A stretch of DNA of 64,000 nt from Xanthomonas nasturtii. Its GTDB lineage: Bacteria > Pseudomonadota > Gammaproteobacteria > Xanthomonadales > Xanthomonadaceae. The notes below the pieces were generated by a model. It was given only the letters and a program-made list of their open reading frames with translations, was not told where the DNA came from and did not search any database. The position numbers were made by a program, and so were the translations under genes. The stretch covers positions 62,001-126,000 of the forward strand of contig NZ_LYMI01000045.1 in NCBI RefSeq assembly GCF_001660815.1, given 5' to 3'. Shown here one piece after another: positions 34,051 to 46,874 of this stretch (positions are counted from its first letter, which is position 1; each line of letters opens with the position of its first letter).

Positions 34051-34521
34051 TCAGCGACGGCGACGTCGCACCAGGTCGCGCGCCAGCACGCCGACCACCA
34101 GCAGGTTGATCGCCAGCACGCCCCAGGCGGTCCAGCCGGGGTGACGCACGATGGCGTAGATATCGAAGGGCAGATAGATGGCCGCCGACAGGCAGCCCAG
34201 TACCGAGGCCCAGGCCTTGGCACGCCACAGACCCCAGGCTTCCACCACATGCAGCAGGCCGTAGGCCAGCATCGCAGCAGCGGCCAGATGCACCGCATCG
34301 GGGCTGATGGTCTTGAGCAACGACGGCAGTGCGCCGTGGTCGGGGTCCAGATTGAAACGGCGGATCAGCGTACTGACCGCATGTTGCAGCGGGAGCGGGC
34401 CCAGAATTTCCAGGCCCGTCGCCGCCAACAGCGCAAGCGCTCCCTTGACCGCCTCAAGCAAGGCGATCACGTGCAGTCCCGGATGCGCGCGCGGATCCGG
34501 GCTGTAGGGTCTGGCGCTCAC
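34051..34521 (-). CDS. DUF2127 family membrane protein
   Basis: Small integral membrane protein of 156 residues with about four hydrophobic segments. It has the pattern of the DUF2127 family: GLHVIALLEAVKGALALLAA near the start, then HVVEAWGLWRAKAWASVLG and the YLPFDIYAIVRHPGW motif. It ends with a run of Arg. Function is unknown. It starts 18 bases downstream of the typA stop on the same strand, so it may be the second gene of a typA transcript. Confidence 0.8.
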   Translation of the reverse strand: MSARPYSPDPRAHPGLHVIALLEAVKGALALLAATGLEILGPLPLQHAVSTLIRRFNLDPDHGALPSLLKTISPDAVHLAAAAMLAYGLLHVVEAWGLWRAKAWASVLGCLSAAIYLPFDIYAIVRHPGWTAWGVLAINLLVVGVLARDLVRRRRR

Positions 34522-34539
34522 GCGTGCCGGCCTGACAAC

Positions 34540-36369
34540 TCAGCCCGAACGGCCAGCGCGCTTACGGTCGCTTTCGGTCAGGAACTTCTTGCGCAGGCGG
34601 ATTTCCTTCGGGGTGACTTCCACCAGCTCGTCGTCCTCGATGAAGTCCAGCGCCTGCTCCAGCGTGTACTTGATTGCCGGGGTCAGCTTGATCGCATCGT
34701 CCTTGCCCGACGCGCGCATGTTGGTCAGCGGCTTGGTCTTGATCGCATTGACGGTCAGATCGTTGTCCTTGGAGTGGATACCGATCAGCTGGCCTTCGTA
34801 CACGTTGTCGCCTTCAGCGGCGAACAGACGGCCACGCTCTTCCAGCGGCCCCAGTGCATAGGCCGGCGTTGCGCCCGGTGCATTGGCAATCATCACGCCG
34901 TTCTGGCGCTTGGCGATGGCGCCCTGTTCCTTCGGACCGTAATGGTCGAACACGTGGAACAGCAGGCCCGAGCCCTGGGTCAGGGTGCGGAATTCGTTCT
35001 GGAACCCGATCAGGCCACGCGCCGGGATCATGTAATCCAGACGCACGCGGCCCTTGCCGTCCGGCTCCATGTTCTTCAGCTGGCCCTTACGGGTGCCCAG
35101 CTTTTCCATCACGCCGCCCTGGTGCTGTTCTTCGATGTCCACCACCAGCTGTTCGATCGGCTCCATCTGCTTGCCGTCGATTTCCTTGATGATGACTTCC
35201 GGGCGCGACACGGCCAGCTCGTAGCCTTCGCGACGCATGTTTTCGATCAGCACCGACAGATGCAGTTCGCCACGGCCGGAGACCAGGAACTTGTCGGCGT
35301 CGGAACCTTCCTCGACCTTCAGTGCCACGTTGTGCACCTTTTCGCGGTCCAGACGGTCGCGCAGCTGGCGGCTGGTCAGGAACTTGCCGCCGGACAGGTC
35401 CTTGTTGCCGGCGAACGGCGAGTTGTTGACCTGGAAGGTCATCGAGATGGTGGGCTCGTCCACGGTCAGCGCCGGCAGCGATTCGGGGTGATCGAGCGCG
35501 CACACGGTGTCGGAAATGGTCAGCTCGGCCACGCCGGAGATGGCCACGATGTCGCCGGCTTCGGCGGTGTCCTGCTCGATGCGTTCCAGGCCAAGGAAGC
35601 CCAGCACCTGCAGCACCTTGCCCTGACGCTTCTTGCCTTCGCGGTCGATCACGCTGACCGGCATGTTCTTCTTCAGCACGCCGCGCTGGATGCGGCCGAT
35701 GCCGATCACGCCGACGAAGTTGTTGTAGTCCAGCTGGCTGATGCGCATCTGGAACGGGCCGTCCGGGTCAACGTCCGGGGCCGATACGTGCTGCATGATC
35801 GCTTCGTACAGCGGGGTCATGTCGCCGTCGCGCACGTCCGAATCCAGGCTGGCGTAGCCGTTCAACGCGGAGGTGTAGACGATCGGGAAGTCCAGCTGCT
35901 CGTCGGTTGCGCCGAGCTTGTCGAACAGGTCGAACACCTGGTCGATCACCCAGTCCGGGCGTGCGCCGGGGCGGTCGATCTTGTTGACCACCACGATCGG
36001 CTTGAAGCCCATCGCGAAGGCCTTCTGGGTCACGAAGCGGGTCTGCGGCATCGGGCCGTCCATCGCGTCGACCAGGATCAGCACCGAGTCCACCATCGAC
36101 AGCACGCGCTCGACTTCGCCACCGAAGTCGGCGTGTCCCGGGGTGTCGACGATGTTGATGCGGTTGCCGTTCCAGGTGATGGCCGTGTTCTTGGCCAGGA
36201 TCGTGATGCCACGTTCCTTTTCCTGATCGTTGCTGTCCATCACGCGCTCAGCCAACACGGTGCGTTCGGACAGGGTGCCGGACTGCTTCAGCAGGCAGTC
36301 GACGAGGGTGGTTTTGCCATGGTCAACGTGCGCGACGATTGCGATATTGCGGAGTTTTTCGATAGACAT
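34540..36369 (-). CDS. typA: Ribosome-associated GTPase TypA/BipA
   Basis: Translational GTPase of 609 residues that binds 70S ribosomes and helps large-subunit assembly and stress or cold adaptation. The P-loop [12 protein letters not shown] is near residue 12-23, then [16 protein letters not shown] and [13 protein letters not shown]. The domain order is EF-G-like, ending with the BipA-specific C-terminal domain (about 480-609). The gene is divergent from the cyclophilin gene. A perfect -10 hexamer lies about 50 bases upstream of the start. Confidence 0.96.
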   Translation of the reverse strand: MSIEKLRNIAIVAHVDHGKTTLVDCLLKQSGTLSERTVLAERVMDSNDQEKERGITILAKNTAITWNGNRINIVDTPGHADFGGEVERVLSMVDSVLILVDAMDGPMPQTRFVTQKAFAMGFKPIVVVNKIDRPGARPDWVIDQVFDLFDKLGATDEQLDFPIVYTSALNGYASLDSDVRDGDMTPLYEAIMQHVSAPDVDPDGPFQMRISQLDYNNFVGVIGIGRIQRGVLKKNMPVSVIDREGKKRQGKVLQVLGFLGLERIEQDTAEAGDIVAISGVAELTISDTVCALDHPESLPALTVDEPTISMTFQVNNSPFAGNKDLSGGKFLTSRQLRDRLDREKVHNVALKVEEGSDADKFLVSGRGELHLSVLIENMRREGYELAVSRPEVIIKEIDGKQMEPIEQLVVDIEEQHQGGVMEKLGTRKGQLKNMEPDGKGRVRLDYMIPARGLIGFQNEFRTLTQGSGLLFHVFDHYGPKEQGAIAKRQNGVMIANAPGATPAYALGPLEERGRLFAAEGDNVYEGQLIGIHSKDNDLTVNAIKTKPLTNMRASGKDDAIKLTPAIKYTLEQALDFIEDDELVEVTPKEIRLRKKFLTESDRKRAGRSG

Positions 36370-36419
36370 GCGGAAAGGGCCCCTGTCTGGCGCCAGTCTT
36401 GAGATGAGGTAAGCCCAAC

Positions 36420-36425
36420 ATTATA
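36420..36425 (-). promoter_or_regulatory. -10 box upstream of typA
   Basis: Read on the minus strand the hexamer is TATAAT, 51 bases before the typA ATG. No good -35 hexamer is seen at 16-18 bases, so the call is tentative. The 244-base region to the divergent cyclophilin gene has no other clear signal. Confidence 0.45.
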
Positions 36426-36613
36426 GCGGTTTCGTTGCGCTGCCGTTGCGGATTGCCTGAAGTCGATTCAGATCGCCCATTCAGGCAGCGTGACGGCACC
36501 ACGATCCGGCGGCCGGCAACGGCCTTGGACCATGGTCGTAACTGCACGGCCGCCTACGCGCCCGGGTGTATCCTAATGGGCTGTTGATCACCCCAGAACC
36601 TGCAAGGATTTCC

Positions 36614-37108
36614 ATGTCCCTGATCGCCAATTTCGACACGTCCCGCGGCCCGATCGTCGTCGAGCTGTACCCGGAGAAGGCGCCGCTGACCGTTGCCAAC
36701 TTCGTCAACCTGGCCAAGCGCGGCTTCTACAACGGGCTGAGCTTCCACCGTGTCATCGCCGATTTCATGATCCAGGGCGGCTGCCCGGAAGGTTCCGGCC
36801 GCGGCGGCCCCGGCTACCGCTTCGAGGACGAAGCCAATAACGGCGTCGGCCACGACCGCGGCGTGCTGTCCATGGCCAATGCCGGCCCGAATACCAACGG
36901 CAGCCAGTTCTTCATCACCCACACCGCCACCCCGTGGCTGGACGGCAAGCACACCGTGTTCGGCAAGGTCACCCAGGGCCTGGACGTGGTGGACAGCGTT
37001 GCCCAGGGCGACACCATCAATACGCTCACCATCGAAGGCGATACCGACGCTGTGCTGGCCGCCAAGGCCGACCGCGTTGCGGAGTGGAACAAGATCCTCG
37101 CCGCCTGA
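36614..37108 (+). CDS. ppiB: Peptidyl-prolyl cis-trans isomerase, cyclophilin type
   Basis: Cytoplasmic cyclophilin of 164 residues, without a signal peptide, similar to E. coli PpiB. Active-site blocks [19 protein letters not shown] (catalytic Arg), [15 protein letters not shown] and [12 protein letters not shown] are all present. The ATG at 36614 follows AAGGA; an in-frame ATG at 36566 gives a non-conserved extension. It is divergent from typA and 118 bases ahead of mdh, with which it may be co-transcribed. Confidence 0.94.
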   Translation: MSLIANFDTSRGPIVVELYPEKAPLTVANFVNLAKRGFYNGLSFHRVIADFMIQGGCPEGSGRGGPGYRFEDEANNGVGHDRGVLSMANAGPNTNGSQFFITHTATPWLDGKHTVFGKVTQGLDVVDSVAQGDTINTLTIEGDTDAVLAAKADRVAEWNKILAA

Positions 37109-37211
37109 TCGCACCCCATCGAACGGCCGCCATGTGCGGCCGTTCGCTTGTCAAAACGCGCCGCCAGGCCGTGTGCCACGCCAGCGCGCCACCCCCACCA
37201 ACGCTTTTTAG

Positions 37212-38213
<1,002 letters not shown>

Positions 38214-38240
38214 GTGACGCGCTCACTGTTGTCATGAAAG

Positions 38241-38266
38241 CGCCGGGCACTGCCCGGCGTTTTTTA
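38241..38266. terminator. Terminator between mdh and the glutathione S-transferase gene
   Basis: CGCCGGGCA (38241-38249) and TGCCCGGCG (38251-38259) form a nine-base stem, followed by TTTTTT. AAAG lies on the other side, so on the minus strand the T-run is short. It ends mdh and may also help end the convergent gene. Confidence 0.85.
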
Positions 38267-38295
38267 TGCGTGTCCTCTGGCGCATGCCTGCGCTG

Positions 38296-38919
38296 TCAGG
38301 CCAGGCCTTCCGCCTTCAGTGCGGCCTGCACATCGGCATCGGCCAGCATGCGTTGCATGAACGCCTGCAGCGCGTCCAAGCCATCCAGATTCACAGCGAC
38401 CTTCTGCGCCCACAGCAAGGTGACGAATAGATATGCATCTGCACCGGTGTGACTGTCGCCGGCAATCCAGGTGCGACTTTGCAGGTGCGCATCAGCGCGC
38501 TCGTACAGCGTACGCAATTTGCTGCGTGCATCGTCCTGGCTACGCGCGATCAGTGCGGGGTCTTGCAGATAGGCGGTGCTGCCGAAGATCGGCTTGAACG
38601 CGGGGTGCACATCCGCATTGACGAAGGCGATCCAGCGATTGATTTCGGCGCGGCTGCGTGCGGTGCCGTCGCCGGACAGGCCGGACAGGCCGGTCAGCGG
38701 AGCGATATCGGCAATGTAATTCAGGATGGCGGCATTCTGGGTCAGCGCCCAATCATCGACCAACAACAACGGCACGGCGCCGGCTGGATTCAGGCGCAGA
38801 TACTCGGGAGATTTCATCGTCGCCGCATCGACCACACTCAACTCGAACGGCAGGCCCGACCAGCGCAACACGATGTGATCTGCCAGCGAACAGGCGCCGG
38901 GCTTGGTATACAGCTTCAT
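38296..38919 (-). CDS. Glutathione S-transferase, beta-class-like
   Basis: Cytosolic glutathione S-transferase of 207 residues. The N-terminal thioredoxin-like domain starts MKLYTKPGACSLADHIVLRW, where Cys10 is the residue typical of bacterial beta-class enzymes. The glutathione-contact segment NPAGAVPLLLVDDWALTQNAAI follows, and the helical domain fills the rest. Substrate unknown. A TAAACT -10-like box lies about 30 bases upstream (near 38947-38955, minus strand). The gene is convergent with mdh. Confidence 0.87.
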   Translation of the reverse strand: MKLYTKPGACSLADHIVLRWSGLPFELSVVDAATMKSPEYLRLNPAGAVPLLLVDDWALTQNAAILNYIADIAPLTGLSGLSGDGTARSRAEINRWIAFVNADVHPAFKPIFGSTAYLQDPALIARSQDDARSKLRTLYERADAHLQSRTWIAGDSHTGADAYLFVTLLWAQKVAVNLDGLDALQAFMQRMLADADVQAALKAEGLA

Positions 38920-39338
38920 GGACGATCCACACGGGAATGAAGCCGTTAGTTTAGCCGGCGGATGAGGCTCTGTGGAGCACGGCGCCGGGTGTCCACGGGT
39001 GCTTCACTGCGATGCCGCCGGGTGGGGCCGTCGCCACTGGTGTGGTCGTGGCAGTCTCAGTGACATCGCCAATACCAGCGCGGTCGGGCGCGTTGCCCCG
39101 GGTCGGCTACGAGAAAGGCAGCTTGACCCATGCAACGCTGCTGGCGCCGCGTACGGGCGGCGGAGGCGATATGCGATCCGGATGGTGCCGTGCTTGATCG
39201 ATCGTTACGTGAGGCCGTCTTCGCCATGCTGCTGCGATGTCGGCGCCTCAGCGCGGGTCAGGCGCGTCATCAGCGTAGCTTGGTGCTAACGCGTGTCGGC
39301 AGCGGCATCTGTTCTGATGGTGCCGCGCCGCAGTGCGC
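38920..39338. other. Spacer without recognised gene
   Basis: I see no gene with family resemblance in these 419 bases. Short open frames on both strands look random. The stretch lies between the start of the transferase gene and the end of the SleB-like gene, both on the minus strand, and includes the transferase 5' region. Confidence 0.5.
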
Positions 39339-39800
39339 TCAGGACGCGTTGCGCGGGCGCAGCGATTGCACGCGGTAGAACGTGTGGTCGCCGATGGTGG
39401 CTACCTGGTAGGCATTGCGCCAGCTCGGGCTAGCAATTGCGCTGGCGGCAAAGTGACTGGCGCCCGGCACGATCTCTTTGCGTTGGCCCACCGGAAGTGC
39501 CCAGTTGCGCTGCGCAGCCAGTGCCACGTCCAACGCCTTGTTCCAGGCATCGTCGTTCTTCAGCTGCGTGCCCGGCGCCACGATCGTCGGCGCGAACTGC
39601 TTGCGCGCGGTGACCACCTGGCACATCGAATCGCCCCACAAACCACTGTCCAGGCGACGCAATGCAACTTCTGCAACGGCCTGCTGACCACGCAAGGTCT
39701 GGTCGCGCGCTTCCAGATAGACGGTGGTACTCAAACACAACGAATCTGCTGCTGGCTGCGGCAATACGTGCGACAGCCAAAGTATCCAAACAAGTTTCAT
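39339..39800 (-). CDS. SleB-like cell wall hydrolase, exported
   Basis: Small protein of 153 residues from the ATG at 39800, which has AAGGAG seven bases upstream. A short signal-like N-terminus (MKLVWILWLSHVLPQPAA) is followed by the hydrolase_2 pattern: the Glu-containing CLSTTVYLEARDQTLRGQQAV, then ALRRLDSGLWGDSMCQVV, QFAPT and ASHFAAS blocks. SleB-type domains cleave peptidoglycan, in spores and also in non-spore-formers. Here it may act in wall turnover; direct evidence is lacking. It is isolated, at the edge of a gene-poor region. Confidence 0.75.
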   Translation of the reverse strand: MKLVWILWLSHVLPQPAADSLCLSTTVYLEARDQTLRGQQAVAEVALRRLDSGLWGDSMCQVVTARKQFAPTIVAPGTQLKNDDAWNKALDVALAAQRNWALPVGQRKEIVPGASHFAASAIASPSWRNAYQVATIGDHTFYRVQSLRPRNAS

Positions 39801-41050
39801 AGAACTCCTTGCTCCGTATGGGCCGGTCCGCAGAGCATCCAACGTGGATGCGCCAGTGCAGAGGGCTTGGCGTCATGGGGAGGCGGCCTGCAATGGGTCG
39901 CCAAAGTTTCCGGCGAAAGAACATCTGCCGAAGGTGCCCACCAAATGCGGCGGGTCAAAAAGTTGGCGCAAGGTAGGCGCCGGTCACACAATCGTGGCTG
40001 AATGAGTGGGTTCGATGAATGCGATTGCCCGCGGCGCTTGGCACTACGCGACATTGCGCCGCGCAACGCAGCATGAATCCGCGTCGCATCGTTACGGCGA
40101 CTGCTGTGTTTCGCTGTTTTTTTAAAATCGCACGAGATCTATCGCATTGTGGTGTTGGCTCGATCATCTGTGTACAGCGCGAAATCGGCTTGATTGCAGG
40201 GTCTTTCGTGTGGCTCCACATGCTCGTCACGTTGCGCGTGTTTGCGCAACGTGTATTGCAGGCTGCCACAGCGCCTCGCTTCGCCTCGATGCGCGAGCGA
40301 TACACAAGCTAGCGGAGCCAGAGAAAAATGGTAGAACTGCAAAGTGCAAAAATGCTTGCGCAGTGTCTGTTGCACGACTGGCGCAGTGCGCATCAAAGCG
40401 CTGTCTGCCGAGGATGGCGTGATTACCATCGCGGCATGATGTTCTAAAAGCGATGTCGATCTTGCGGCGTAGTGGTGATGCATCGCATCGCGATGATTCT
40501 TCCTGGCAGTGTGTTTGCGCGTGCAGTAGTGCAAAGGTGTAGAAAAAGTGCAGGGGCGGGAAAGCGCACACTGTACACAAGCGCAGAGAAGCTGCACTGC
40601 ATGTCGTTGTTGCAGAAAACGCGACATATCCTGCAGCCAGGACTCTGCGGGCACGCTGAAAACCATCGGTGGTTAAACGCTAATTCGTATAGCGTTGCTA
40701 GATCCCATCGCAGAACGCCGCCGATGCGACGCAGAGGTGGTAATCAAACCTTACCAATGCGCGTTTCCACGTATAACCCGTAAGTGTCAACTGACTTCTC
40801 TGAAGCGCGAACAAGCAAGGGTTGCGTTTTTCAGTTCTCCAAGGCAATTCGAATCGCAACACTTCAGGTTCGCAACGCAACCAAGAAGACTGCGTCAACC
40901 GCGAGCCGGTAGCACCGTTTGGCCTGTAAGACAGTGCAACGATGTGCGCGGTGCAAGCGATCAACCGGCATGTAGCACCGCGCACAATCGGGCCCAGCGC
41001 CATTGCCCAGGTCAGATAGTGGTGCGCGCCGGCGCGGTGGCCGCAAACGC
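39801..41050. other. Gene-poor region of about 1.25 kb
   Basis: No protein-coding gene could be supported. Base composition is less GC-rich than the flanks, with several T/A runs (for example TTTTTTTAAAA near 40118-40128 and AGAAAAATGG near 40321). Codon bias typical of the neighbours is absent in every frame. It could be a decayed segment, an acquired piece, or hold a non-coding RNA. Confidence 0.5.
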
Positions 41051-41209
41051 TCAGCAACAGTCCGACAGCCCGACATGTTCGGTGAATGCAAAAATCAGCA
41101 ACAATTCGCCGGTGTGCCAGAGCAGGCTCTTGCCGAAATGCGCCGCCGCGTAGGCCAGCAAGGCAGCAGGCGGCAGGACAGAGGGCAGTGCGGTCGGTGG
41201 CGAAGACAT
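41051..41209 (-). pseudogene. Short remnant resembling an MFS transporter N-terminus
   Basis: A 52-residue minus-strand frame from ATG at 41209 reads MSSPPTALPSVLPPAALLAY and then AAAHFGKSLLWHTGELLLIFAF with TEHVGLSD. The HFGKSLLWHTGELL pattern resembles the first helix of sugar-type major facilitator transporters. The frame stops after about one helix and a half; neighbouring frames give only vague continuation. No ribosome-binding site is seen. I read it as the decayed 5' end of a transporter gene, with limited confidence. Confidence 0.4.
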
Positions 41210-41374
41210 GCGGGGTTATAGCCGAGCCGCGCGACAGTAAAAGAACGCCGCCCGTGCCGCCGCCCGACGGCATCAGCGGGCGTGTTTGCTGCGAGCTGCC
41301 GCGTAGAAGTGAGCAGTGCGGCAAATCCGAATCGCAGCGACGGATTCGCAGACCCCGCTATCGCTGCGCACGCG

Positions 41375-43477
<2,103 letters not shown>

Positions 43478-43618
43478 TTACGCGTTTACGCGGCCGCCGA
43501 AGGCTGCAAGCGCCGGTCGGCAAGATGCCGTTGCTCCCGCCGGCACCAACCGCGCCCGCTACGCAACAGCTCTTCGCGCACTGCCTGCCTCATCAGCGGA
43601 CCGAGCCAAAGCAGCCGA

Positions 43619-44641
43619 TTACCAGCCTGCCAGCACCAACTTGCCGATCGTGCTGCCGCTTTCCAGCCGACGATGCGCCTCGCGCAGCTGCTGCGCATTG
43701 ATCGGCGACAGCGTTTCGGTATGCGTGGTGCGCAGTTCGCCGGCATCGATCAGGCTGGCAGCGCGGTTGAGGATGCGGTGCTGCTCGACCATATCGTCGG
43801 TCGCGTAGCGCGCGCGGGTGAACATCAGTTCCCAATGGATGCCGATGCATTTGGATTTGTAAGGGTCGCCGATCGACAGCGGCCCACGCGGCTCCACGAT
43901 CAAGCCCACATGCCCTTGCGGCGCCAGCACCTCGCCCAACTGCTGCCAGTAGCGATCGGTGTCGGCCAGATTGAGCGCTGCGTCCACCGTGTCCAGCCCT
44001 AGCGCCTGCAATTGCGGCTGCAGCGGCTGGTGATGATCGATCACATGCTGCGCGCCCATCTGTCGCACCCACTCGATGCTCTCGGGGCGCGAGGCGGTGG
44101 CAATCACCGTGAAGCCGGCATGCCGCGCCAGCTGGATCGCGATGGAGCCCACGCCGCCGGCGCCGCCGATGATCAATAGGTGTCTGCCACGGTTGCGTGC
44201 GCCGTCGAAGGCGAACGGCATGCGCTGGAACAGCAGCTCCCACGCGGTCAGGGTGGTCAGCGGCAGCGCCGCCGCCTGCGCGAAGCTGAGCGAGGTCGGT
44301 TTGCACCCGGCGATGCGTGCGTCCACCAACTGGTACTGCGCGTTGCTGCCCGGCCGCCCGATATCGCCGGCGTAGTAGACCTCGTCGCCAACCGCAAAGG
44401 CCGTCACCTCCGGGCCGACCGCCTCGATCACCCCGGCTGCGTCGTAGCCCAGGATCTTCGGCGCCTGCAGGGTCTGCGGCTTGGGCGCGCGCACTTTGGT
44501 GTCGACCGGATTCACCGAGATCGCTTCCACGCGCACCAATACGTCATATCCCAACGGCGCTGCGGGCGTTGGAAGATCCATGTCAAGCAGAGACTCGGGG
44601 TCGTCAACCGGAAGATGGTGGGTGAGGGCGACGGCTTTCAT
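43619..44641 (-). CDS. Zinc-type alcohol dehydrogenase family protein (quinone-oxidoreductase-like)
   Basis: Medium-chain dehydrogenase/reductase of 340 residues. The ATG at 44641 (MKAVALTHHLPVDDPESLLD) follows AGGAG by seven bases and matches the family start. The Rossmann motif is GGAGGVGSIAIQLARH at about residue 155-170. The substrate-entry segment YDVLVRVEAISVNPVDTKVR resembles the subfamily known from TIGR02817; catalytic zinc ligands of classical alcohol dehydrogenases are not evident, so it is probably a zinc-free enone or quinone reductase. Substrate is unknown. Confidence 0.85.
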   Translation of the reverse strand: MKAVALTHHLPVDDPESLLDMDLPTPAAPLGYDVLVRVEAISVNPVDTKVRAPKPQTLQAPKILGYDAAGVIEAVGPEVTAFAVGDEVYYAGDIGRPGSNAQYQLVDARIAGCKPTSLSFAQAAALPLTTLTAWELLFQRMPFAFDGARNRGRHLLIIGGAGGVGSIAIQLARHAGFTVIATASRPESIEWVRQMGAQHVIDHHQPLQPQLQALGLDTVDAALNLADTDRYWQQLGEVLAPQGHVGLIVEPRGPLSIGDPYKSKCIGIHWELMFTRARYATDDMVEQHRILNRAASLIDAGELRTTHTETLSPINAQQLREAHRRLESGSTIGKLVLAGW

Positions 44642-45054
44642 CGGGCGCTCCTGAGCGGGAAGTTCAGGGTGCGTTGTGGAGCGAGTCGTTCGCAACCACC
44701 GACCCCACAATTCAGCTCGGACGGGGCCTGGCGTTCACCAATGTGGTTTTCGATCACGTTCGGGACAGGAAGACCCACGCAGCCTGGAACCGTATTCAAC
44801 TGGCTTAATTGGGCTGCGGTTCATGCGGGTGCGATGTCCGAACTGGGCACCCGGTCCTATCCTTCATGAAACTGTATACGTAGTATTGCGTGGGATGGCG
44901 GGACCTGGTGATTACTTTCACATGTTATATGACCGTTAACGTGATCTTCACTGAAGCCGGCTTAATCTGCGCCCCGATGGCTCTGGATGTGACGAGCATC
45001 TTTACCAAGAACAACGCCTCTATCGGTTTATCTCCCAAAGAAGGAGCTGTATAA
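44642..45054. other. Divergent spacer before the OmpA-like gene
   Basis: The 413 bases hold the control regions of the minus-strand dehydrogenase and the plus-strand ompA-like gene. No gene is seen. An AAGGAG lies eight bases before the ompA start. The part from about 44870 to 45040 is AT-richer and probably contains the promoter, but no pair of hexamers stands out. Confidence 0.45.
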
Positions 45055-46152
45055 ATGAACAAGAAAATTCTCACTGCCGCGTTGCTCGGCGGTCTGGCAG
45101 TTGCCCAGGCTGCATCCGCGCAGGAGTTCGATGACCGTTGGTACCTGACCGGTGGCGCTGGCTTCAACTTCCAGGACAGCGATCGTTTGACCAATGATGC
45201 TCCGTTCGTGACCCTGGGCCTGGGCAAGTTCGTTAGCCCCAACTGGTCGATCGACGGTGAACTGAACTACCAGAACCCGAACTTCGATGCCAACCAGGAC
45301 CAGAACTGGAGCCAGTACGGCATCTCGTTCGACCTGCGTCGCCACTTCATCCAGGAAGGCCGCGGCTGGAACCCCTACCTGCTGTTTGGTCTGGGCTATC
45401 AGCGTTCGGAAGAAGAATTCGACGCCACCCCGAACCCGGTTTCGCCGGGCCAGCAGAAAGACGGCAACTTTGCCGCCAAGGCTGGTGTCGGTCTGCAGAC
45501 CACCTTCGACAAGCGCGTCGCCGTGCGTGCCGAGTTGGCCTATCGCGCTGACTTCAACGACCAGAGCGTTGCTGCTCCGCAGGAAGACTGGTTCGGCGAC
45601 GTGCTGGCTTCGGTCGGCGTCGTGATCCCGTTGGGACCGGCTCCGTCGACCGCTCCGCCGCCGGCTCCGGCTCCGGTTGCTCCGAGCTGCGCAGATCTGG
45701 ATGACGACGGTGACGGCGTCAACAACTGCGACGACAAGTGCCCGGCTTCGCAGCCTGGCCAGACCATCGGTCCGGACGGTTGCCCGGTTCCTGTCTCGAT
45801 CGACCTGAAGGGCGTGAACTTCGACTTCAACAAGTCGACCCTGCGTCCGGACGCACAGTCCATCCTGAGCGAAGCGACCGAGATCCTGAAGCGTTACCCC
45901 GACCTGAAGGTCGAGGTTGCCGGTCACACCGACTCGAAGGGTACCGACGCGTACAACCAGAAGCTGTCCGAGCGTCGTGCGACCACCGTGTACGACTACC
46001 TGACCAAGAACGGCGTCGATGCGTCGCGTCTGGTTGGCCCGATCGGCTACGGCGAGAGCCGTCCGATTGCTCCGAACGCCAACCCGGATGGTTCCGACAA
46101 TCCGGAAGGCCGTGCGAAGAACCGTCGTACCGAGCTGAACGTCCAGAACTAA
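45055..46152 (+). CDS. OmpA-family outer membrane protein
   Basis: Outer-membrane protein of 365 residues. Signal peptide at 1-22 (cleavage after AQAASA), then an eight-stranded-type beta-barrel to about residue 190. A Pro/Ala-rich hinge follows, with a short Asp-rich segment DLDDDGDGVNNCDDKCP that resembles a calcium-binding thrombospondin type 3 repeat. The C-terminal OmpA peptidoglycan-binding domain (about 255-362) contains FDFNKSTLRPDAQ, AGHTDSKGTDAYN and LSERRATTVYDYL, including the Asp and Arg that hold diaminopimelate. It ends RTELNVQN. Codon choice looks like a highly expressed gene. It resembles E. coli OmpA/OprF in plan; the exact paralogue name is uncertain. Confidence 0.9.
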   Translation: MNKKILTAALLGGLAVAQAASAQEFDDRWYLTGGAGFNFQDSDRLTNDAPFVTLGLGKFVSPNWSIDGELNYQNPNFDANQDQNWSQYGISFDLRRHFIQEGRGWNPYLLFGLGYQRSEEEFDATPNPVSPGQQKDGNFAAKAGVGLQTTFDKRVAVRAELAYRADFNDQSVAAPQEDWFGDVLASVGVVIPLGPAPSTAPPPAPAPVAPSCADLDDDGDGVNNCDDKCPASQPGQTIGPDGCPVPVSIDLKGVNFDFNKSTLRPDAQSILSEATEILKRYPDLKVEVAGHTDSKGTDAYNQKLSERRATTVYDYLTKNGVDASRLVGPIGYGESRPIAPNANPDGSDNPEGRAKNRRTELNVQN

Positions 46153-46173
46153 TTGGACCGCTAGCTGTTACAT

Positions 46174-46202
46174 ACAAAACCCGGCCTCGCGCCGGGTTTT
46201 GT
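46174..46202 (+). terminator. Intrinsic terminator after the OmpA-like gene
   Basis: A perfect 12-bp stem, ACAAAACCCGGC (46174-46185) with GCCGGGTTTTGT (46191-46202), on a five-base loop, with further T's in CTTTG. A strong terminator fitting a highly expressed porin. Confidence 0.88.
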
Positions 46203-46342
46203 CTTTGTAGGACCAGGAAAAGTGCGTCGAGTCGCCGCCAAACCTGTCTGTGTTGCCATCCAGGCACGGTTCCGGTTGAAACAGCGTTCATCGCTGCCTA
46301 CACTCGCCGCGTCAACACCACACTCATAATTGGAAGAACCCG

Positions 46343-46855
46343 ATGCTGCGTACCGCCACGGCAGGTTTGCTCTGTCTTGCTTTGATTCCTGCTGCTTACG
46401 CCGCTCCGAACTGCGCCGGCAGCACGGTGTCCCAGCCGCTGCCGTTGCCCGCTACCGTCATTGCACCGGCCGCTGCCGAGTTCTACACCCGCAGCGTGCA
46501 GCTGGGCATGCCGACCGGCGTGCTGGCACAGCCGTATAGCAGCGACCAGTCGGTGGACCGCGTGTTGCTGCGCCTGCGCGTGGAAGGCTGCCAGGATCTG
46601 GCCAAGGTCATTCCGCCCGGCGGCACCGTCAACCCGAACGATCCGGCGGCTTACAAGGCCACTACTGCGTTCGACAACACCCCGTGGCGCTTCGACATGA
46701 GCCAGAACGGCAAGCGCATGACGGCAGAAGAATTCGACGCCTGGATGAAGGCGCGCGGTGTGCGCGTGGTCAAGGCTCGCCCCGTTGCCGGCGCAGCGCC
46801 GGCGGCCGCGGCGCCCGTACCGGCGGCCGACGCCAAGCCGGTCGAGAACAAGTAA
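46343..46855 (+). CDS. Secreted protein of unknown function
   Basis: A 170-residue protein that I do not recognise. It has a clear signal peptide (MLRTATAGLLCLALIPAAYA, cleavage near residue 20), two Cys residues (Cys24 and Cys83 approximately) that could form a disulfide, a central segment with PGGTVNPNDPAAYKATTAFDNT, and an Ala/Pro-rich tail (VAGAAPAAAAPVPAADAKP). It is probably periplasmic. It starts 140 bases after the ompA-like terminator and ends 19 bases before the pseudouridine synthase gene, with which it may be co-transcribed. Confidence 0.7.
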   Translation: MLRTATAGLLCLALIPAAYAAPNCAGSTVSQPLPLPATVIAPAAAEFYTRSVQLGMPTGVLAQPYSSDQSVDRVLLRLRVEGCQDLAKVIPPGGTVNPNDPAAYKATTAFDNTPWRFDMSQNGKRMTAEEFDAWMKARGVRVVKARPVAGAAPAAAAPVPAADAKPVENK

Positions 46856-46874
46856 GCCGCGCGGTCGGGACGGC

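Noticed and set aside
39012-39197. A 61-codon plus-strand open frame in the spacer beside the glutathione S-transferase gene
   Set aside because: Its product looks random, with no ribosome-binding site, no family pattern and no codon bias like that of the neighbours.
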